Notes under the pieces: model-generated
What the model saw: the letters and a program-made list of their open reading frames with translations, nothing else
The model's database searches: none
Told to the model about the DNA's origin: nothing
In this document: positions 20,411 to 29,231 of the stretch, piece by piece
Layout: each line of letters opens with the position of its first letter
How positions within the stretch are numbered: position 1 is the stretch's first letter
Origin: Bedellia somnulentella
Taxonomy: Eukaryota > Arthropoda > Insecta > Lepidoptera > Bedelliidae
Direction of reading: 5' to 3'
Length of the DNA stretch: 64,000 bases
Assembly (NCBI GenBank): GCA_963576735.1
Contig: OY755171.1
Span: 5,332,001 to 5,396,000, forward strand
Program-made: the position numbers and the translations under genes

Positions 20411-21738
20411 CGAGGGGCATGCCAAAAGAAGTTAGATACTCTTTTCTCATTTAATAAACACTGACAAGCTATACACCATTTTATAGGCTGGTTTTTTAAT
20501 GACATATTTGAATATAGAACACACTTCTTTTATTTATTTTTTATTTGAATAAGCATCATTTTTCCGAGAATCTGGCGGGAATTCACTTGCAACAATGGAG
20601 CTCAGTCGACGTGATTTTCGCGTTATGATTTATTATGACGACGTTATATATGATTTTGGCTTCTACTTTTGGTGAGTCTGCTTGTTCCCGCTGGTTTGCT
20701 GAATTTAAAAGAGGAAGAGGATGTCTCGAAGATGAAGCGAAGACAGGACGGCCGCCAACCGCGGTCACGCAAGAAAACGTTCGTGCAGTCGAAAAACTTA
20801 TTCGCGAAAACCGACGAATTACATTTGTAGAACTAGAGCGAGAACTAGGAATTGGATCAGCAGCAATGCAAACCATAATTCACGACCACCCTTCTCTCTG
20901 TAAACGTTGTTCGAGATGGGTGCCGCACAAACTTACCGATGAGCAGAAAGACCGTCGGGTGGATTGGTGCCTATTGATATGGATTCAAGATAGATAAATT
21001 CAGGCGAGAAAAAAAACGTATATGATATACTGACTGGTGATGAAACATGGCTATATAACTATGATCCCGAATGAAAGCGACAGTCGACTGTATGGTGCTT
21101 TGAAGACGAGCCAACTCCAACGAAATGTCGCCGTGCATGAAGCACACAGAAACCAATGGTCGCCTCGTTTTTCTGCAAAACGGGTCATATTGCTACTGTT
21201 CTGCTAGAGAATGAAAGAACGGTGAACTCCAATTGGTATGTGACAGTTTGTGCTCCAACAGTAATATCAGCTTGGTGTGACAAGCGACCGAAATTTTTGA
21301 CCGAAAGCCTGTGTCGAAATTATATTTAAATTAAGCGACCGAAGTCAGGAATCCGGCACCTTCTCTGGCAACACGACAATGCGGCGCCGCACACGTCTGC
21401 CAGAACACTAGACTTTGTCAACGCGAAAAATGTGTCAATTCTCCCTCACCCGCCATATTCCCCTGACCTAGTGCCTTGTGATTTTTACTTGTTTCCAAAA
21501 ATCAAAGAAAAACTAAAGGGGAGGAGGTTTGAAAGCAAACAAGATGCGCTAGTTGCCTATAATTTCGAGATTTCTGAGGTATCTAAAGAAGAGTTGGTCA
21601 CAGGTATTTTCCAATTGGTTCAGACGTATGGAAAAGTGTATACGTGCTCTGGGTGAATACTTTGAAAAGATCGATACTTGTAATAAAGAATAAATTTTAT
21701 AATTTTTGAGTATCTAGTTTCTTTTGGCATGCCCCTCG
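20411..21738 (+). mobile_element. mariner element, complete ends
   Basis: The 31-bp inverted ends begin CGAGGGGCATGCCAAAAGAA, mirrored as TTCTTTTGGCATGCCCCTCG at the right, with 2 mismatches over 31 bp. They are flanked by TA on both sides (20409-20410 and 21739-21740). The element is 1328 bp, normal for mariner. It landed in the CATA tail of an inverted Rep-A: the tail is to the left (ACATAAATACATATATA) and the body to the right. The ends are of the irritans/mori type; the subfamily is not certain. Confidence 0.92.
20595..21660 (+). pseudogene. mariner transposase, inactivated
   Basis: The start ATG at 20595 reads MELSRRDFRVMIYYD, a typical mariner N-terminus. A deletion and frameshift follow, and coding resumes with FGESACSRWFAEFKRGR and the helix-turn-helix region. 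A stop falls after CLLIWIQDR at 20995-20997. Beyond it VYDILTGDETWLYNYDPE keeps the first catalytic Asp but runs into a stop. Another frame holds MVASFFCKTGHIATV, and later LLWQHDNAAPHTSA and PPYSPDLVPCDFYLFP keep the other two Asp. Several stops and frameshifts make it dead. Its normal length would be about 345 residues. Confidence 0.9.
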
Positions 21739-21740
21739 TA

Positions 21741-21966
21741 TATGTCCTCACGGCTATAAATCCCTAGAAGGGGTAGCCAGAGCTTAGGAATAAGAAATTC
21801 CGCAGCCATTTTTGCAAGTTAAGTGGGAAAAAGATTTTAATAGATCGGGCTCCAACCGCATCGCCCAAAAATCACTTAAAAGCCCCAATACCCTAAGCCG
21901 CCTCTTACGGACACCCATTTGTATAAATGGGGAAGTGCTATTCTAAGCCGACGCTACACAGCTAAA
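21741..21966 (-). repeat. Rep-A, inverted, split by the mariner
   Basis: CTCACGGCTATAAATCCCTA through CTAAGCCGACGCTACACAGC is an almost complete Rep-A. Its tail repeat lies to the left of the mariner, which therefore inserted later. Confidence 0.87.
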
Positions 21967-22446
21967 TTGGAATTTGATAAATAATTTCTGTATAATAAGA
22001 GATGGTTGATGACGGGTTTTCGCGACATCGCCCAACTATTAATTAAAAAGCCCTGTTTTATATGTTTTAGTATTGTACGTATACTCTGAAGAAATAAGTG
22101 AAATTTGGTGCTTGGTTGTTGACAAATTATTGGTTACCTATTCCATTTTTTTCTTTATTTTTGTTTTAAATTTTTGTTGTTCAGTTTCTGATTTTTTATA
22201 TTCACGTAATAAAGTTGACGTGATAATTTAGCAATTGTTTATGTATTAGATTAAGTATTTTTAATTAGTTAGTATTATTTATTCTAGGTTATAGTATAAA
22301 TATAATAATCTGAGCGCCAACTGAAAACCAGCGTGTGGGAGAATCATCGGCCCAGCTGCTTGTTTTTTCCATACACATGTAACTTGTTGTTTTCCTCTTG
22401 TTAATTTGTAAATTGTGTATTGTAAAAGAAATGTTCCAAGTTAACG
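21967..22446. other. AT-rich stretch with a Rep-A scrap and a LINE-like motif
   Basis: 22002-22062 (GACATCGCCCAAC, then AAAAAGCCCTG) is an inverted Rep-A interior fragment. CAACTGAAAACCAGCGTG at about 22319-22336 matches a motif near 7988. The rest is AT-rich. Confidence 0.5.
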
Positions 22447-25400
22447 TTTTTTTCTTTCTTTCTTTCTTTATTTGCCTTTATTATTATTATTAATCTTTAT
22501 TAATATAAATGGTTACATTTAATTATAACAAAGCCCTGCAAAACTGTTTTACAGTTTGTCTGCAGGTAGAGTCTCTTTTAATAAATTTTTATTTAGTTAC
22601 ATCTATGGTAGTGAGTTAAGAAAATATTTTTTTAATTTGTTTTTAAATTTTTGTCTATTAGGCTCGAGGCGGATGTCCTCGGGCAGACTGTTGATCAAGT
22701 ACGGTAATCGCTTTTTAAGCGTCCTGTCCCCGTAGTAATTATTTACTCTGGGTACCTCCAGCCTGCCCGCCGACACCGACCTCGTGCCATAGCTATGACT
22801 CAGCTTCGTGATATTCTGCTCTTGACTGTCGTGGTTGTTAATTAATAAGAGGTATTTATGTTTCAGGCTGACAGGCAGAATTTTACATATTTTAAAAAGT
22901 TTATAGTAGTTACCATTACATTTATTTTTAGTTTTATGATTAACAAGAAGTTTTAAAAATCTAATCTGAAGTGATTCAAGTTTATCTATATATGATTTAA
23001 AAGTAAGGCCGTAACTGTCAAGAGCATAACTCAGGATTGAGTCAACTAGCGAGAAATACAAACATTTAAGTGTGCTTGTTGGAACCTTAAAACTTAAATG
23101 GTAGAATTTACCCAATAAAATTCTAAGCTTATTACATATATAATCAATGTGTTGAGACCATGAGAAGCTAACATCTACTTTTAAACCTAGGTACGTTATA
23201 CAGTCTACTCTCTCTATAGGTACACACTGACAGCTGACTAGATTTCTATGTAGACATAAGAAACTATGTGTGTACATAGAAGGTGGTTGTTCAGAAATAG
23301 TTAAGTATGGCGAATGTATTACAATAAATTTAGTCTTATCAGAATTTAGGATGATACCGTTATCGTGGGACCACTTGACCACCGCATCAATGTCCCTCTG
23401 AACTAGACGGCACGTCTCCGCGAGGTCGGTGCCGGCGCGGAGCGTGCACAGGTCATCTGCGAACATGTGTGCCGAGCAATGTCGCAGTACTCCACAAAGG
23501 CTATTAACATGCATCAGGTAGCACACTGGGCCGCACCCAGACCCCTGTGGAACTCCGCACCGTACCGGGACCCCCTCGCTGAGCGTGTCGCCCAGCTTAA
23601 CCCGGTAACTGCGAGATGTCAAGTAGTCGCGGAACCATTCATTAAGTGGATGGCTGACACCACATTCATCCAATCCATTCAAAAGTGTTTCCGTATTTAA
23701 AGTGTCAAATGCTTTTTTAAAGTCATAAAAAATCGCAACTACAAATTTTTTATTTTCTAGGTATGTATTTATTTCATCAGTAATTTTTTTCAGCAAAGTA
23801 TTTGTACCTTTACCTACTTGAAAACCATGTTGACAATTATTTATTATATTATATTGACTATGGAATTTTCCTATTTGTGTAACTATAGATTTCTCCATAA
23901 TTTTGTCGACACTAGATAAAATAGCAATTGGTCTATAGTTTGAATAGTTTTTCCGATCTCCTTTCTTATGGATTGGGCGAATGATGGCCTCCTTTAACTT
24001 GTCAGGAAACTTGTGTTTAATAACTGAATCGTTAATTAATTGAGCTAGCACTGGACTTACTTTGTCTACAACCAGTTTCAGGTCGGACATACGTATGAGA
24101 TCGCTCCCAGGAGATTTATTTCTATCCATGTTATTAATAATGTTTTTTACTTGCCTACTGTTGACTGGTTGCCATCTCATACTTACGTCTGCTCTTTTAA
24201 CGTAACTATTTCTATCTAACCATTTGTCATCACAGTTGTGTTTTAGTTGTAGTATTTCTTCCGAAAAATTATATGCAAACTTATCACAAATATCTTTTAT
24301 ACTCATTTTGTTGTCCATACTATTAAGTATTAAAGTATCTAATGACTCTTTCTCATTACCTAGTAGACTTTGTATTTTCTCCCATATTTTTTTAATATTC
24401 CTGTTACAATCTAATATACTTTGTTTATCGTGTTCATTATTACATTTAGATATTGCTTTACTACATTTGTTTCTATATTTTGTATACTTAAGTCTCTTTA
24501 ACATGTTTTTAGGATCATTATACCATATCATAAATAATCTATCTCTTTCTAGAACCATGTTCTTTAAATTTACATTAATCCAGTCTTTATTATTTCTACT
24601 GTATTTATTATTCGTATTTCTTATTATTCTATAACATCTATCGTAAATATTTTTAAATAATGAGGTAAATGCGTTATATAATGCAACAGGACATTCTATA
24701 CTTAAAAGTTCGTCAAAATTAGCTTTCATTAATTCACTTCTTACTAATCGATTATCAAGTACTCTGCGGTGGTTAGCAACTGGCCGAGGCGTCGGCGGCG
24801 GCAGCGACAGGTGGGGCAAGTTCGATAGCGCGGGGCGCGGGCGCACCGCGTCATCACCCACACCCCCCGCGCCGCCGACGACGGCCGAGTTCGCGGCCCG
24901 GTTGATTCCCAATCGCATAATACTCGAATTGGAAGAAGAGTTACATATTGAAGTTTTTTCCCACTGCACCGCAGCAGAAACATAATAGTGGTCTGATACT
25001 TTATGTGTTATTACCGCAGAATGTATAAAAGATAATGGGGCACGAACATAAATGTGATCTAGGCACGACTCAACGACTTTTCCATTCAATATTTCCCTTC
25101 GTGTGACATCATCAATACACTTTGTAAATCCAAATTCAGACAGTAAATTCTCGTATTTTATAACACTACTATTTTGATAGTCCAGTAAATCTATATTTAT
25201 ATCGCCACAAAAAATTACCTTAGAACATTTGGGTAAACTATTTAAGAGGTTGCGCAATTCGATAAAGAATTCCTGTTTTCTGTCTTGATTATGATGCCTA
25301 GGAGGTCTATACATTGATATTAAATATATTTGTTGCCCATTATGCATTAGTACAATAGATACACACTCCGCTGTGCGCATATTACTTGTCAGAGTTGTTG

Positions 25401-25746
25401 TCTCGCTCACTCGCGCACCTAGATCGGTACGAGAGTAAACAATGACCCCTCCCCCGCTTCTATCTTTACGAGTGAAAACATTTATACTATAACCACTTAT
25501 TTTATAAAAGGATAACAATGAGAAGTTAATATTAGGTTCCGTTAAGACCAAGACATCAAAATGATTCAAATAATTGTTTAAAGATAATAGGAACTCGCTA
25601 AAATGTTTCTTAATTGAGCGTATATTTACATGCATTAAAAAGAAATCGTTATACTTATACCTACTTATTTTAGTAAACCAGTAATCAACACTTTTGGCAC
25701 AAACGTAACTAACAGTCTTGTCTGTTATGGAATCTATGTATGACAT
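22447..25746 (-). mobile_element. non-LTR retrotransposon (LINE), 5'-truncated
   Basis: On the minus strand the order is: an intact endonuclease/reverse-transcriptase frame, a ~155-bp 3' UTR with a strong hairpin (22535-22566), TAA-type repeats (about 22478-22492) and a terminal GAAA repeat (22447-22475). No separate gag-like first frame is visible upstream, so the 5' end is missing. The architecture (apurinic-like endonuclease before RT, simple-repeat tail) fits the CR1/Jockey group. I cannot fix the clade without a tree. No target duplication was found. Confidence 0.88.
22535..22566 (-). promoter_or_regulatory. 3' UTR hairpin of the LINE
   Basis: On the plus strand CCTGCA-AAACTGT-TTT-ACAGTTT-GTC-TGCAGG forms a 7-bp inner stem and a 6-bp outer stem. 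It lies about 36 bp downstream of the stop codon on the transcribed strand. In CR1/L2-like elements such 3' hairpins serve as the reverse-transcriptase recognition site; that role here is inferred. Confidence 0.6.
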
Positions 25747-25791
25747 CTTAGGGAAGAAATAGGTTTGTGGTATTCTAAGCCAACAATACAC
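22603..25791 (-). CDS. endonuclease/reverse transcriptase of a non-LTR retrotransposon
   Basis: This protein nicks target DNA and copies element RNA into it (target-primed reverse transcription). The 1062-codon frame has no stop or frameshift. Residues ~50-280 are an exonuclease/endonuclease/phosphatase-type endonuclease: HVNIRSI (N56), LTEPN (E85), SMYRPP (Y161), CGDINID (D197, N199), LDHIYV (D245, H246) and SDHY (D267, H268). Residues ~296-345 are a Gly/Pro/Arg-rich linker. Residues ~550-870 are the reverse transcriptase: IIRPIHKKGD, NYRPIAILS, FYDFKKAFDTLN (catalytic D690), GVPQGSGCGP and FADD (D779, D780). The C-terminal ~200 residues end ...YFLNSLP. No RNase H domain is seen. The first 15 residues are translated from a flanking Rep-A 5' fragment, so M16 (25746) is the likelier element-encoded start, itself perhaps not the original one. 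The intact frame suggests recent mobility; 5' truncation probably left this copy without its own promoter. Confidence 0.93.
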   Translation of the reverse strand: MYCWLRIPQTYFFPKMSYIDSITDKTVSYVCAKSVDYWFTKISRYKYNDFFLMHVNIRSIKKHFSEFLLSLNNYLNHFDVLVLTEPNINFSLLSFYKISGYSINVFTRKDRSGGGVIVYSRTDLGARVSETTTLTSNMRTAECVSIVLMHNGQQIYLISMYRPPRHHNQDRKQEFFIELRNLLNSLPKCSKVIFCGDINIDLLDYQNSSVIKYENLLSEFGFTKCIDDVTRREILNGKVVESCLDHIYVRAPLSFIHSAVITHKVSDHYYVSAAVQWEKTSICNSSSNSSIMRLGINRAANSAVVGGAGGVGDDAVRPRPALSNLPHLSLPPPTPRPVANHRRVLDNRLVRSELMKANFDELLSIECPVALYNAFTSLFKNIYDRCYRIIRNTNNKYSRNNKDWINVNLKNMVLERDRLFMIWYNDPKNMLKRLKYTKYRNKCSKAISKCNNEHDKQSILDCNRNIKKIWEKIQSLLGNEKESLDTLILNSMDNKMSIKDICDKFAYNFSEEILQLKHNCDDKWLDRNSYVKRADVSMRWQPVNSRQVKNIINNMDRNKSPGSDLIRMSDLKLVVDKVSPVLAQLINDSVIKHKFPDKLKEAIIRPIHKKGDRKNYSNYRPIAILSSVDKIMEKSIVTQIGKFHSQYNIINNCQHGFQVGKGTNTLLKKITDEINTYLENKKFVVAIFYDFKKAFDTLNTETLLNGLDECGVSHPLNEWFRDYLTSRSYRVKLGDTLSEGVPVRCGVPQGSGCGPVCYLMHVNSLCGVLRHCSAHMFADDLCTLRAGTDLAETCRLVQRDIDAVVKWSHDNGIILNSDKTKFIVIHSPYLTISEQPPSMYTHSFLCLHRNLVSCQCVPIERVDCITYLGLKVDVSFSWSQHIDYICNKLRILLGKFYHLSFKVPTSTLKCLYFSLVDSILSYALDSYGLTFKSYIDKLESLQIRFLKLLVNHKTKNKCNGNYYKLFKICKILPVSLKHKYLLLINNHDSQEQNITKLSHSYGTRSVSAGRLEVPRVNNYYGDRTLKKRLPYLINSLPEDIRLEPNRQKFKNKLKKYFLNSLP

Positions 25792-25797
25792 TATTGC
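25753..25797 (-). repeat. Rep-A 5' end fused to the LINE
   Basis: GAAGAAATAGGTTTGTGGTA and TTCTAAGCCAACAATACAC on the plus strand are the first ~44 bp of Rep-A, inverted. On the minus strand this Rep-A head is followed directly by the LINE coding frame. The remainder of this Rep-A copy is not found at the other LINE end. Confidence 0.7.
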
Positions 25798-26904
25798 TGA
25801 AGGGCTTGGTTGCTGACTCAGAGACTACGGGCATTACCTATTTGATTTCGCTGAGGGTTTACAATTATATTTCAGGTTTCTTTTTTACGTACTTTGAATA
25901 TGTGGGTCATATTATTTATTAGTTTTGTAGAGTTCATTCAAAAATTGTATCTATCGCTCTTTCTCCCAATAGTACATAAGAAAAATGGGGATTTCTGAGT
26001 GGTTATGAGTGTTGCTACTAGTAACTCATTACTAGAAACACTTTCCTGTAAGAACGTTTTGCCTTCTATACGCTGTACGTGGTATGCAAATCATTTTGAT
26101 GCTCCGGATAACTTTCCATGGGATGACAGCCATGAGAATAATATATGTATTTATGTTTTTGTTCATTGATCAATCAACATACATTAATAATGATTAATAA
26201 GTTGTGTTTATTTAATAAAAAGTAACAGAATAAAATGATTATTTCAAAACTTTAATGATATTAGTAAAATATGCAAATAGGTTTATAGAAGTTGTAAAAA
26301 GTGCGTACCGTAATACAGTTGCTTAGTTATTATTTTTACAGAATTTTTCAATATAATATGTTTAATTAATTAATTAAATCGATGTCTTATTGGACATAAT
26401 TTCATTTTACATTCTTAGTTCGTTGATGAAATATTCGTCACAATCACAACTCACAGTCCAAACTCTGTACAATTTGTAATACAGTAAATATATATTTTTA
26501 TTCTAAATCGTAATTTCTTGAATTTTCGTATTCTCAAAAGAGTTTGAAACTTAAATTAATAAAAAGAATTTGGAGGTTAACTTATTTTATGAAAAAAAAT
26601 ATTCTTATCATTGGCAATCCAAACTAAACCTCAAAAAGATTTTGCTAAAAAGGATTATCTAGCGCTGCAGATAAAAGTCAAAGAGACCTTGTTTTTATAC
26701 GAAATTTACGTAGTTTAATCTACTTTAGTCATCTTGGCGTGCTTATAACTTTTTCTTCACAAAAAATTTGCCGAGAATATTTAGTTTATTTTCAGCGACT
26801 TGTTAATAATAAGATAATTCATAAGAATAGTAATATGAAAAGTTTTTCTTTAAACTCTTTCGATAAAACATTGCCTAGTAATGTGGGTATTTGTGTTATT
26901 AAGT
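25798..26904. other. AT-rich stretch, nothing recognised
   Basis: No repeat family or credible frame is seen; there are TAATTAATTAATTAA-type runs near 26370. Confidence 0.6.
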
Positions 26905-27045
26905 ATTTTTGGGCGAACTGGTAAGATACTCATCACTAGCAACTTTTATTTTACAATTTATGCCTGACTCAATTTTCAAAAGCAGCTGTGAAATAATATA
27001 TTCTGAAGCTCTGGCTACCCTTTTTAGGAAATTGTAGCCCTTAGA
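26905..27045 (+). repeat. Rep-A 3' half, diverged
   Basis: CATCACTAGCAACTTTTATT, CTGAAGCTCTGGCTACCC and GGAAATTGTAGCC match the Rep-A 3' half with many changes. It is an old copy. Confidence 0.6.
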
Positions 27046-27161
27046 AAAATTTTAACTAATTCGAAAGGCCACTTGTCTACCTTCGGAGGTAGGAAACGCA
27101 AACACTACTTAAACGTGTAAAAGAAATAAAGGATAGAGGAATTTCGCACTGGCAGCCAATT

Positions 27162-27310
27162 GACACGGTAGCTCAGTTGGCAGAGCGTCGGGGCGTTTAC
27201 CCGAGGTCGCGGGTTCGATCCCCGCCTGTGTCGAAATTTTTCTTTCCTTTATTTATTCTTTATTTATTAGTTATAATCCCCACATGAGGTTTTCATGAAC
27301 AAAAAGATTT
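27162..27310 (+). repeat. SINE-E with intact tRNA cloverleaf
   Basis: 27162-27232 folds as a 71-nt tRNA. The acceptor stem is GACACGG/CTGTGTC with one G-U pair. The D arm is GCTC/GAGC, the anticodon stem TCGGG/CCCGA with loop GCGTTTA, and the T arm GCGGG-TTCGATC-CCCGC. Position 33 is C rather than U. The following sequence (TTTCTTTCCTTTATTTATTC, TAATCCCCACATGAGGTTTT) recurs after the tRNA part at 53779 and, inverted, beside 53713. That marks this as a SINE head and not an isolated tRNA gene. A T5 run at 27236-27240 could end polymerase III transcripts. Confidence 0.75.
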
Positions 27311-28611
27311 AAAATACTATATGTATGTTCATTCAGTTATAATTGGATCTTAGTGTTTGAATGTTACTGTTTCAAATTGGTGTAATAATATGCTAAATTA
27401 TGTGTTTTAAACATATTTATTCAAAAAGTTGTCCCTCATTGAATTCTAAAGAGGTATTTCCAAATTATTTTCACGACTGGATGGAAAATTTTAGAAATCG
27501 CTAGGACCGAGGCTGTTCGCTGAGGCAAATGGAACGTTGATCTAGGTATGAGCTACAAACGTATGTGATAACATGGATTAGATTTTTGTAGATTCAAGTA
27601 ACATAATAAAAAAAACATTAAAACAATTTCTATGTTTGCTAAATTTAATAAATTGCTGAATATTTAAAGATTATTGTGATAACTCCAGTGTTTTTTTTTG
27701 TATTACTAACATTAACGCAATTCGGTATGCAAAGTTTTACTAAAGTGATGCTGATTACAAAACCATTTCGAGATATTATAGTTATAAACAATATATCCTT
27801 GAAATTATATCAATTGACGCTAAGATGACTGTTATTTTATCAAAAAACTGTAACAGTGTTTGACCTTCAATGTTGTTTCAAAGACATTCTGTTTTGCTTT
27901 TTATTAATAAAATATCGAAAATCATAGGTTTGTTTAGTATAGTATCGTAATAATTTCATTTGACATCACAAATTCGTGATATGTTTTGCAATCAGCAACA
28001 TTTTTATAAAACATTTCGCTGCATTTGCATGTCGCTACGTGATTTTATCGATCGATGACGTCAATAAGTACAAAAGTTGAACAATCTTTAAAAATCATAA
28101 CTTTACAATTACTCATTTTAAATGGAAAATATTCAAATCAGTCTTTTATTTTCGTGTTTACTATCGAATAAAAATATTTAATAAATACAAAGAAAAAACT
28201 TTACATACCGAATTGTGATTTAATAAAATAAATAAACTTGTAGATTAAATTATTAATTTTTGTATGTCACGTCGATTAACTTGAATAAAACCCAATTTAC
28301 TTGCAAACTCAAACAGCTAAAATCATAACATGTGATATAAAGTCAAGTAAGTTCTTTGTTGTAAGCACAGATAATATAATACTATACTAATTATAAGCAT
28401 AATTTTGGCGTCCAAAAAAAATATTAGAACCATACCGGTACTTTATTTTTTTATATTTATATCATTTATTTTATAAGCCATACATCGTAGGATTAAGTCG
28501 GCTAACAAATAAATAACAAAAAAATAACAATCTATAACAAAAACAAACAAACACATTAGTACTAGTAGTAGTTATTTACTAGTTTATCTTCAGTAGTACA
28601 AGTTAAGGCTA
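27311..28611. other. AT-rich stretch, nothing recognised
   Basis: It is very AT-rich, with no family from this window and no credible coding frame. Confidence 0.6.
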
Positions 28612-28935
28612 CTAAAAGGAATATTTGAAATTCAGCTATCAATCATTCATGAGTATATACTAAAGGCTATTAACCCCAAAAAAAGGGTAGCCACAGTTTC
28701 AGAGTTAGTAATTCTTTATCCACTTTTGGAAGTTAAATGGGGAAAAGGTAGTCAAATGGGTCTGCAACTGCATCGCCCAATAATAAAAAGCCTCAATGTT
28801 CTTTATATCTATTATAAAGTCCAATAAATATAAATAATAAAAACATAACTTAAGATAGTGTTTTGGTATTTTGGATGTAAACCGGATGCAAAAAATGTAG
28901 TCCACGCGAACGTAGTCGCGGGCAAAAAGCTATAA
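28612..28935 (+). mobile_element. Helitron copy 3, 5'-truncated
   Basis: It begins GGCTACTAAAAGGAATATTT and includes CAGCTATCAATCATTCATGA, the uninterrupted target of the 462-bp element in copy 1. It also includes CCCCAAAAAAAGGGTAGCC, the uninterrupted target of the 2.57-kb insertion. The Rep-A-like module and hairpin (CACGCGAACGTAGTCGCGGG) follow, with a decayed end GCTATAA in place of GCTAGT. Confidence 0.82.
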
Positions 28936-28981
28936 TTTAATAATAGTAAAAAATTGGCAAATAAGTATGCTCCCAAATTAA

Positions 28982-29231
28982 TACATACATATACTCACGG
29001 CTGTAAATCCCTAGAAGGGGTTGCCAGAGCTAAGGAATTAAAAATTCTTCAGCCACTTTTCGAAATGTGAGTGAGGAAAAGATGGTAAAAATAAAGGTTG
29101 TTGGTGATGGGTCTCCAACCGCATCGCCCAAAAATCCCTTAAAAGCCCTAATACCGTTAGTCGCCTCTTACGTACACCCATCGGTAGTGTGCCGTGTAGT
29201 GTCGGCTTAGAATATCACTACCCCGTTTCTC
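28982..29231 (-). repeat. Rep-A, inverted, with its 5' end flipped
   Basis: 28982-29187 is inverted Rep-A from the CATA tail to ACACCCATCGG. The next 44 bp (29188-29231, GTGTAGTGTCGGCTTAGAAT inside) are the missing Rep-A 5' segment in the opposite orientation. The copy is therefore complete but has a 5' inversion, as produced by twin priming during retrotransposition. Confidence 0.85.

Noticed and set aside
22447..22477. Poly-A tail of a processed gene copy
   Set aside because: The simple repeat is GAAA-type and follows the LINE 3' UTR, so it belongs to that element.
24224..24634. 136-codon plus-strand frame
   Set aside because: It is antisense to the reverse-transcriptase gene and hydrophobic by composition; it is a shadow of that gene.
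25747..25791. Start of the LINE protein at 25791
   Set aside because: The first 15 codons lie in a Rep-A fragment, so this is not the native start. M16 is preferred, with the true 5' end probably lost.
27162..27232. Functional tRNA gene
   Set aside because: It folds well, but position 33 is C and the downstream sequence is shared with other SINE-E copies, so it is treated as a SINE head.
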